From assembly GCA_026745465.1 (NCBI GenBank), contig JACYXH010000310.1, forward strand, positions 2,108,501-2,172,500: 64,000 nucleotides of DNA. The letters are read 5' to 3'. Each line of letters begins with the position of its first letter. The first letter of the stretch is position 1. Made by a program: the position numbers and the translations under genes. This stretch comes from Lota lota. Taxonomy: Eukaryota; Chordata; Actinopteri; Gadiformes; Lotidae. Under the pieces are notes generated by a model. The model did no database searches. It saw only the letters and a program-made list of their open reading frames with translations, and was not told where the DNA came from. Shown here piece by piece: positions 1-64,000 of the stretch.

Positions 1-56593
<56,593 letters not shown>

Positions 56594-56686
56594 GCCCCGC
56601 TCCGGTCAATATCCAAGCTATGATTTGTCTTCTTCTTTTCACTCCACGCTTTCTTCCTGAAATCCTCCTTGTTTTGTTTAAACAAG

Positions 56687-56713
56687 TCAAATGCAAGGAA
56701 AGAGATGGTTCAT
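56687..56713 (-). other. Upstream ORF in presumed leader (MNHLFPCI)
   Basis: ATG at 56713-56711, stop TGA at 56689-56687, 8 codons, about 94 bases before the dscam start. It counts as a uORF only if transcription starts upstream of it. Confidence 0.4.
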
Positions 56714-56922
56714 AAAAATAATTATCTCTCTCTCTCCGGATCCCTCTCTCTCCCTATCTCGTGCGCGCTCCTTCTCTCGCTCTGTCTCTCTCTGAATCCT
56801 TTACGTTGGGAAGAGGAGGTATGGGCTCCTTGTGGCTGTATCCTTATGCAGAGCTTTGATCCGAGCGTATACGGCTCCTTTAGAAAAAGCCACCCCGTGC
56901 TTTGGCGCAGCCTTCCCCGCGT

Positions 56923-56949
56923 CTAAGCGCGACGCTGTGCAGGGTGCAT
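56923..56949 (-). other. Upstream ORF in presumed leader (MHPAQRRA)
   Basis: ATG at 56949-56947, stop TAG at 56925-56923, 8 codons. Whether it lies in the transcript is unknown. Confidence 0.3.
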
Positions 56950-58208
56950 GGAGGAGACTGAGGTCCTTGCGCTCCGGTCCAGGTGAGTCCTGCTCCTGCT
57001 GCTGCTAGGGCTGCTGCTGAGTCAGAGTGGAGACTGGAGGATGGAGACGCATACGCAGGACTACTTTAAATGTGCACAACTCCTGGATAAATGCAATATA
57101 TATATATAAATAAATAAAGAATGCAACACGCAAAATAACAGATTAGATCCTAATTGGCGAGCGCGTGGAAATCATAATAAACCGCCAATTAAAGTGGGTA
57201 CGCTTAAATAATTCGAACCCAAAGAAAAGTTCCGTTTCAATGCGAACGCGTAAAAGTTGGTTTGTAAATTAAAAAGAAAAAGAAAAAAAGAAGAAGATTG
57301 GTTTGAAGCGTTAGCTGTAGTGGGAACTCATTCTTTCTTCGCCACCTCTCTCCATCCAACAAGCAACAAGCACACGCATCTTCCCGCAGCCGTACAAATC
57401 ACTCTGGTCCCTGGCTAACCTTCCCTGCCACCGAGCATTATGGAGTAACCCTCGCCTCCTCCTCTGCAGCCGCTTTTCTGCTCCATTGCCTTAAAGGTGC
57501 AGCGACAGGCACGGCTCCGCGCGGCCACGCGTTCTATGCCGCCACGCACGAGACCGCAACAAACCTGTTTTTATAATATGAAGGGGAAAAAATGGAAGAG
57601 CGGGGAAAACAGTGTTCATTCAGTGATGCTCTGACAATATGTGTATTCACATATGTCCAGGGGGATGGATCTATGATATTATTTTATGTTTAACCACCAC
57701 CCTGGGTAGCAGGGTGGGTGTGGTGAATGTTGCTAGTGAGACAAAAGGGTGAAATGGGCTGGATAAGCTTGACCATCATATTTTCTCACGTGTGTGTAAA
57801 ATAAAAAGGGAATTTGTCATTGGGAAGTGAAGGGTTAAAATAAAAAGTGATATTATGTGGTTGTGATGTCACTTAAGGAGGTGTGGTGTATGCCATTTAA
57901 AACCAGGGTGGCAAGGAGCGGTAGCAACATAAAATAGGTGACATGACAAAGCAATCAACGGTGAAATACCTCAACCAAGCTTCACAAAACATTGAATAGG
58001 ATGTAAAAGAGCAGCAGAAACTATACTATACACCCAATATATATAAATTAAATTCAAATATTACTTTTCTTGTATTTACCTGCATCATATTGGTGTATCT
58101 ATGAATGGCATTTACATATATGGTATCAGCCTTTAGGAGGTATGGAAAAACATACTGTACATGTATAAAGTATCAGACATTGGGAGGAATGGATAGAATA
58201 TACTTGTG

Positions 58209-58355
58209 GAGTGTGTGTGGATGATGGCTGGTCTAAGCAGCCTCACCTGGCTCGAGTCAGACTGATTGGATTCTGGGGCTGGGTGAGGCTGCACACCTGT
58301 TGTACATTGAGCAATCAATGTACACAGGTTAAACCAGCCATCACCACACACACTC
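58209..58355. other. 147-bp sequence with closed three-way-junction fold
   Basis: An outer stem of about 27 bp (58209-58236 with 58329-58355, one bulge and one mismatch) encloses two hairpins: 58237-58247 with 58282-58292 (11 bp perfect, GCAGCCTCACC), and 58295-58310 with 58315-58329 (15 bp with one bulge, loop GCAA). Function is unknown: it could be a structured RNA or a foldback element. Confidence 0.7.
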
Positions 58356-58459
58356 AAGGAGATCTCCTACATAGCAGCATGGATCGCCATCTTCACGAAT
58401 CATTGTCTTCAAACTCTACGATAAACCGATTTTCAACGTCATCACCCTGTGTCCTGGTT

Positions 58460-58590
58460 ATGGAAGAGACCAGAAATGGCCAATTAGGTGGAGTGTGGCA
58501 GCCACCTATGTGGCATGTAGCAACAAACATTGTTACACTGGCGCCCAATGTAACCACTCTACAGACAAGGAAGGGACACAGAAGGGCTGT
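58460..58590. repeat. Duplicated block, copy 1 (partner 58738-58852)
   Basis: Landmarks AATTAGGTG-GAGTGTGGCAGCCACCTA, GTAGCAACAAACATTG, CACTGGCGC and CTACAGACA occur in the same order in copy 2. Confidence 0.85.
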
Positions 58591-58635
58591 CCAAGGACGC
58601 GATGGGGGTCAACGGGGCGGGTGGGGTGGGAGGAG

Positions 58636-58702
58636 GGAGGAGGAGGAGGGGGGGGGGGGCCCAGGGCCCGCCGGGGGGGGGGGGGGGGGGAGAGGGGGGG
58701 GG
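58636..58702. repeat. Poly-G region
   Basis: Runs of 8-17 G, interrupted by CCCAGGGCCCGCC and AGA. Confidence 0.9.
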
Positions 58703-58737
58703 GCCAGGGCTGTGGCTAGTTGTTTTTATATTTTAGG

Positions 58738-58852
58738 TATGGAAAGGCCAGTGGCAAATTAGGTGAGTGTGGCAGCCACCTAGCAGTAGCAACAAACATT
58801 GCACTGGCGCTTGTAATTTCTACAGACATAGGAATGTGGACATGAAGGGCTA
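58738..58852. repeat. Duplicated block, copy 2 (partner 58460-58590)
   Basis: Same landmarks as copy 1, in direct orientation, with small deletions. Confidence 0.85.
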
Positions 58853-59619
58853 AGGAGTTGTCACCAGCAGGTAAGGACACAAATGGCTCCAGGTCCAACA
58901 TGGTGGAAACAGAGGACATGGACCAGCACAAAAACTGCCACAGGCAAGTTGCAGTAGCTATGTAAGATAGTTAGGCAGGGCAGACCTTTCACCAGCACAT
59001 CAGCAATATGCTCTACAATCTAAATCATGTCACTTAGAGGGGGCCCTATTAACTGCCAGCATCAGACAAGGAACACAAAAGGATTTTGCTGTTGCGCTTC
59101 TAACAGCCCGTCCAGACACCCTCAAACCACAAACATAATGCCTAACATAAAGGCCACAACGCCTTGGCTCAACTGGAAGGAGGTTGAATGTTTGTCATAC
59201 ACACTATAAACAATATGTTTGGAGTTGTTTTATATTTAGTATGGAAACTAATCTCTTTTTAGCTCTTTCACACATAGCCTTGATTACTGACAGCATGCTT
59301 TTCCCTATGAACATGCAGCTATAGTCTGAAAAATGTCCGTCTTGCACCCTTTCACACATGGCACAGCAATGCTGGAATAGATGTGCTAAGGGACAGTCCA
59401 GATGATGGCAGTAATGCAAAACCTATGGATGCCAGCCACCATAAAACTAAACAGAAGAAGAATATGGCGAAAGGGACACAAAAAAAAAAGGAGGATCCTT
59501 TGCCTGGTAGTCGTAGCGGGGCCAAAGGTTGGAGTCGATTTCAATGGTCAGAATATCATCAAATGGGGACACCATAGCGGCTACATAAACAATTACTTTA
59601 ATATTCTAGCTATTCTGCA

Positions 59620-59725
59620 TACATAGGTATTATCTCAAGGATACTTATACATGTAGACTAGGCATTGGGGTTCGAACCCAGACCTTTTCGTCTGGGAGTC
59701 GAACACTCAAACAAACCAAATTACC
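59620..59725 (-). mobile_element. tRNA-derived SINE fragment
   Basis: On the minus strand GTGTTCGACTCCCAGACGAA is followed by AAGGTCTGGGTTCGAACCCC, which has a good box B (GGTTCGAACCC), and then a short body with ATCCTTGAGATAATACCTA. About 80 percent of 43 bp match the copy at 62.2 kb by eye. The box A end is degenerate. Confidence 0.75.
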
Positions 59726-62175
59726 ATACATGTCATAAGTCGTAAATCATTCAAATATGAACAGCAAATTGTCTTGATTGGGGTTGATCAGATTCCCTCT
59801 AGTTTATTTCCATAATGAGTCCCAGGGGTACATAGGGATAACGTTGATCGTAAACCCGCATTCATTAATTGACCTTGACAAATACAAGCAGTGCCACACA
59901 CACCTCCTCTGCCAACCACTGCGGAATGTATAAATAAAGGATAAACTAACGAAACCAATTTCACTGGAATAAATTGAGGTAATCAGCTTTGTCTATTGTA
60001 CACCGAAAACTTTAATAAACAGCTCATTTTATTTGGGTGATTTCTATTTAAATACTAAAGCTTTCGCTCATGCATATAAGCTTGAGTCTTATCCCCATAG
60101 CCTTGTTGCACAGCCTATAGAATGCATTCATACATTCATATGATTATTATGATTCAGCAAAAAAAAGTTAAAAAAACTGGTACGGATTCACCAGCAAGCG
60201 CTTCATTTGATTTGACACTGAATGGCCCATTTATGATGGAATATCGGGGGTTAGTCGAGCGTCAGCCCCTGCACCCATAGTCTCCTGTCGGTTGGATTTA
60301 GCATCCGCGTGGGGACTACGGGTCCTGCCTCTTTCTGTCTGGCCCCCTCCAGCACACCCGGGCTCGAAATAAAACCACGAATTAAAAGCCTCATAAAGTG
60401 AGGATGGCAGGTAAAACACACGCTATTTCTCACACATTGTTTGCAGCAATGCTTTCTACTTTTGAGTTTTTTTGTTTTGTAATTGTTTATAATATCTGTC
60501 CCTCTTACGATATTTTCTCCCCAGTTGCGCACTGTATGGTGATGTGCGTGCGGAGCGAGTTCTGCTCTGTACATGCATTGGTCATTGGTCTGAGACACTC
60601 ATAGGCTTCTCACACCCCTAGTGGACTATTTATTTTCTCAGTGTTTGGTTAAGCGACTACAAAGGCTACTGTTGGGCTACTGCTAAATCAAATCATCTGT
60701 GGATTTGTAATTTTGTACAACATTTTCATCTAATCGTTTCATCATCGCTAACTAATACTCTTATTATAGTCCTGTTAATGCATATCTATTTACAATCCTA
60801 TAATACAGCAATAATATAAGCACTTGCTTTACTTAGATGTCAGAAAAAAACGATATAATTCTGGATTATATAATAATTATTAATAATGTCTTTATGGTTT
60901 CCCCAACTCTTCTAATCAACAGAGCATTAAATGTCAAGAACATGTATTAACCAGTATGTTAGACTGGCAGTTAATGCACTACAGAACAGTACAGTATATA
61001 GCAAAGCAGAGTAAAGTGCAATATAGTAGCAGATGCTGCAGTTTAGTTGACTTTATGCACAAAGACACCCAAATCTCCAGTGTGAAAGTATTGATTTTTG
61101 TATTGTTTATTCGAACATAACAATGTATTTTTGAGACATATGGTGTTTAGTGCCTTGTCAATGAGAGGATCAACAGAGACCACCAATGTGCCATGCCATC
61201 TTATTTTAGCACCAAACAATACAAACATGTCACATTTTGTTAACACACACACACATGGTTTTTAAATACACATTGACACAACAAACGAGTCCACAAATTC
61301 ATCAGGTTGCAAATAATACCAGATAAAGGATTTATGGAGATAACACCCATTCTCGTCTTGTTTACACCTTGTTTCTCATGAGGAATGATTGAGCCATATG
61401 GTATATTTTTTTGGAGCCTTATCCCAGAGAACTGTTGTCAATAAGAAGATCCGGTTTAAATCGTTACATGGTTACAATGGGTCAAATCCCCTCTTCTGTA
61501 ATCCCTAGTTTGCCACCATGATATGGCGTGAGGGAAGATGTGATCAAGTACTATCCCGTTTAAACCTTTTTATGTGTGATGCACTCCATTGTTTTCATCG
61601 CTGGAAGTGCATGACGTAGCAGATGTTAGTCTATAAATGTAATCATGAGGCCAGCCGATGGGCTCCTGGTGTGGTCTACAGTTGACTTCCATCAAGTCTG
61701 TTCATCAGCAACACCGGCTCCCCTGTAAACGCCCCTTCAATTCAGTTTCAATAAGCGGAGGACAGGTGTGTCACATTAATGCTTGATTGGCAGGTGACCG
61801 GGTCACCCCTTATCAGCCAGTTAAAGGTTGTACAGGCAATAGCATGTGTTTAACCTAGAGAGGAAGTCATCAAATGTAAACCAATGTACAAGTAGGGTTG
61901 GGGTTTGGTTGTTAATGTTGGTGGCGCTGCTCTTTTGTTTGCTCTTACACTGAACACCATTTAAGAGACAAGTTGTTATTATAAAGCCAGTGTGTTGCAT
62001 ACTGTCTAGTAAAAATCAGAAACAAAATAAAGATGATCCTACAATCTCCTTCTGGGTCATAATGGATGATAATGTCCCACAATGCCAAGCAGCCAAAATG
62101 GGCTTGGCAGCATTCGATAACAGAATTGCCTCACCTCTGCATCTTTATCTCCAACCTACTGACTAGAATTAATTT

Positions 62176-62360
62176 ACTACACTTTTATCTAAAGTGAATC
62201 ACAGTGTTTGTTTGTTTTTGAGACATTAATGAGCAGGTATGATTTATGCATCTTTCTTCAGGATGCCTGTAGTTGGAATCCAAGAATTGTGGTTTGAACC
62301 CAACACCTTTTGGCTGGGACTCAAACACCCTAGTAATCACTAGACTCTCCTACACCCTGT
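62176..62360 (-). mobile_element. tRNA-derived SINE, nearly full length
   Basis: On the minus strand: box A-like GTCTAGTGATTACTAGG (62346-62330), box B-like GTTGGGTTCAAACC, the body GCATCCTGAAGAAAGATGCA, CTGCTCATTAATGTCTC and the tail ACTGTGATTCACTTTAGATA-AAAGTG near 62176. Body and tail match the fragment at 8.1 kb; the head matches 59.7 kb. Confidence 0.8.
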
Positions 62361-64000
62361 CCCAATAGGCCTGCTGTCCAATGGCAGACCAAGAGCGATA
62401 AGTGATGAGAGGTCAGTTCCACTATTACAGTACAGGAAGTATATTTGAGTACAGCAGCATGCATTAACTCATTGTTAAACAGGGAGTGAGACAGAGAGAG
62501 CTATAAATAACCGAGAGGGATCGAACGCTGTCAATCATCTGTCAAGAAAGAACAGCGCGACCAAAGCATTGTAGCGGATGCTACCTTTAACCTTTCTTTT
62601 CCCCACATTCAGTTTTTTACAAATTTTTGCTTCTGGCTTCTGAGAATTTGGAACACATTTTGCAAGTCACTTTGTACTCCAACGATGTGTATTTAAACTG
62701 TAACTGTCCCTTTTTAGTGATCACCATTCATCGGTCCACTGCTGCCTATGTGCTCGACTATGTGAGTATAGAAGCTTCTCAACCTTGGGGTTTCTCAACT
62801 CAAGTAACTCTTATGAAGTTCATCTCATTCAACCCATCCATTAAAAATAAAGACTTTCCGGCCCTCTTTTGGACGAGTTTATACAAATTGACTCAATTTG
62901 TGATTTCAGTGGCTTAAAGATCCTCAGTGGCTGCAGCCAAGTTAGTGTTGAATTATTGAAATGGAATTATGAGTGGAAAAAACACTGGCCTAAATGTATA
63001 TCCTGAACCCCTGCATTTTACCAAATCGTTCTTCGGATCTCATCTTATAAATACTGATGGGACGCTGTGAAAAAAAAGAAATTCCTGATTCATCTTTAAT
63101 GAGCGGACATGCTTTTCTGAATAGGATGGGGAAACCGTGTTCCAACTGACACCTGTTCTGCACTATTTCAGAAACCAGGGGAGCCGTGTGTCAGTTTGGG
63201 AAAGAGCTATGAACTCTGGCAGGGTTTCTTTTTACTGTAAATCCATGTGCAAATTATTAAATCAGCCTTTTTCTAACGGCTCAAACAATGAAGAAGTCAA
63301 AGCCTTGAAAAATGTGGCGACATTTGAATAGTAAAAGGGAGTATTATGAATGAAAAAAATATGTCTTTCATCAGTGTCCTTCAGTGAGTGTCCTTCAGAA
63401 TGGGATTGGCAAAGGCTAAAACAGTAGCCTGTGGCTTCATCAATTAGTTTTTACGAAAGAGTGAATATTCAACACATCAACTCGTTCTGTATACTGTGGA
63501 AGAGTAAGATGCCAATTATCTCTAAAAATAAAGTAAAAGACTAGTATTATACTATTCCAGCTTGAAATAACAATATACTTAGGCAGCTTGAGTGCACAGT
63601 GCAGTACATGCTAACTAATAATTCACACAGAAAAGGCCAATAAGATGTAGTGAAAAGGCCTTGTCCTTCATGCTATAGGTCCATAGACTCCCTTCCCTGT
63701 GAAAAGGTTGCGATACAATTGAGTGGACAGAGAAGAGCTCCCTGATTGTGCATGTGCACCTTACTGGATCCTTACATTGATTCCACTCATTGACTACTTT
63801 GCATCTCACGGCTCAATACCCCCCTGTCCAGGCCTGATGGAGTAGAGAGCTGGGTCATTCAGAGGTAATCCTGGGGGTTTTAGGCAGTTTAATTTCAATA
63901 GATAACAAAGTAAATGTGGCGTTCTCTGGGATCATAACAAATACAAATGGTGATTTAGGAGGTAGGTGGGGGGCATTGTACTAGTAATTATGATATTGTG

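Larger units (their letters stand above)
56594..57560 (-). promoter_or_regulatory. Presumed dscam 5' leader and promoter region
   Basis: This lies directly upstream of the start codon. The leader side (56594-56950) is GA-rich on the transcript strand and contains two 8-codon upstream frames. GC- and CpG-richer DNA at 56860-57000 and 57400-57560 would fit a promoter. A TATATATATATAAATA stretch (57101-57116) is the only TATA-like sequence, but it is probably a simple repeat. The transcription start cannot be placed from sequence alone. Confidence 0.5.
57561..64000. other. Upstream intergenic region
   Basis: No gene recognised. It holds a three-way-junction fold (58209-58355), a duplicated block around a poly-G tract (58460-58852), two SINE copies (59620-59725, 62176-62360) and otherwise unique AT-rich DNA. 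The block 61320-61830 is complex, non-repetitive and could be a conserved element. Confidence 0.8.

Noticed and set aside
57101-57116. TATA-like stretch upstream of dscam exon 1
   Set aside because: It is a TA simple repeat next to AAATAAATAAA; there is no supporting start-site evidence.
62627-62917. 96-codon plus-strand frame in the intergenic region
   Set aside because: No recognisable domain, no GC or codon signal, length expected by chance.

Overview
The window is vertebrate genomic DNA, almost certainly from a teleost fish. Split genes with GT-AG introns and vertebrate-type immunoglobulin exons rule out a prokaryote. The tRNA-derived SINE fragments, a small transposon with ends of the GGGCTGGGCAATA type, and a LINE tail ending in AATCTCAATGaGAT...TAAATAAA are of kinds I associate with fish genomes. 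Dinucleotide repeats are extremely dense, which recalls gadiform fishes, but the species cannot be fixed from the sequence alone.

One gene is present with confidence: the 5' part of dscam (Down syndrome cell adhesion molecule), on the minus strand. Ten coding exons are resolved to the base. They run from a short signal-peptide exon at 56551-56593, which is too small to stand out as an open reading frame, to the first half of the eighth Ig domain at 403-521. All exon boundaries are phase 1. Exons 2-9 are each a multiple of three, so the exons read M-W-I-L-A... through Ig1 to Ig7 without interruption. The residues match DSCAM rather than its paralogue DSCAML1. Whether this is the teleost a or b copy cannot be told. 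The rest of the gene (Ig8 second half, later Ig and FNIII domains, membrane segment, cytoplasmic tail) lies beyond position 1. Exon 10 is one base short of the expected length, which breaks the frame just before the conserved Ig8 tryptophan. This is either an assembly error or a real lesion.

Layout from left to right: 1-9242 holds exons 10 to 4 with introns of about 0.5-2.4 kb; 9243-40370 is the 31-kb intron 3, which splits Ig2; 40371-41381 holds exons 3 and 2; 41382-56550 is the 15-kb intron 1; 56551-about 57560 holds exon 1, the presumed leader and a GC-richer promoter region; 57560-64000 is upstream intergenic DNA with no recognisable gene.

The non-coding DNA is dominated by (CA)n, (GA)n and homopolymer runs, with a few minisatellites, one MITE, at least four tRNA-derived SINE fragments, possible LINE and MIR-like fragments, a duplicated 200-bp block, and several perfect hairpins. 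The most unusual structures are: a 33-bp minisatellite that abuts and resembles the exon 8 splice donor; a 147-bp sequence upstream of the gene that folds on paper into a closed three-way junction; two consecutive pairs of complementary dinucleotide tracts in intron 1; and an orphan transmembrane-like reading frame behind good splice acceptors on the opposite strand of intron 1. Nothing resembling a microbial system, CRISPR array, rRNA gene or intact tRNA gene was seen.
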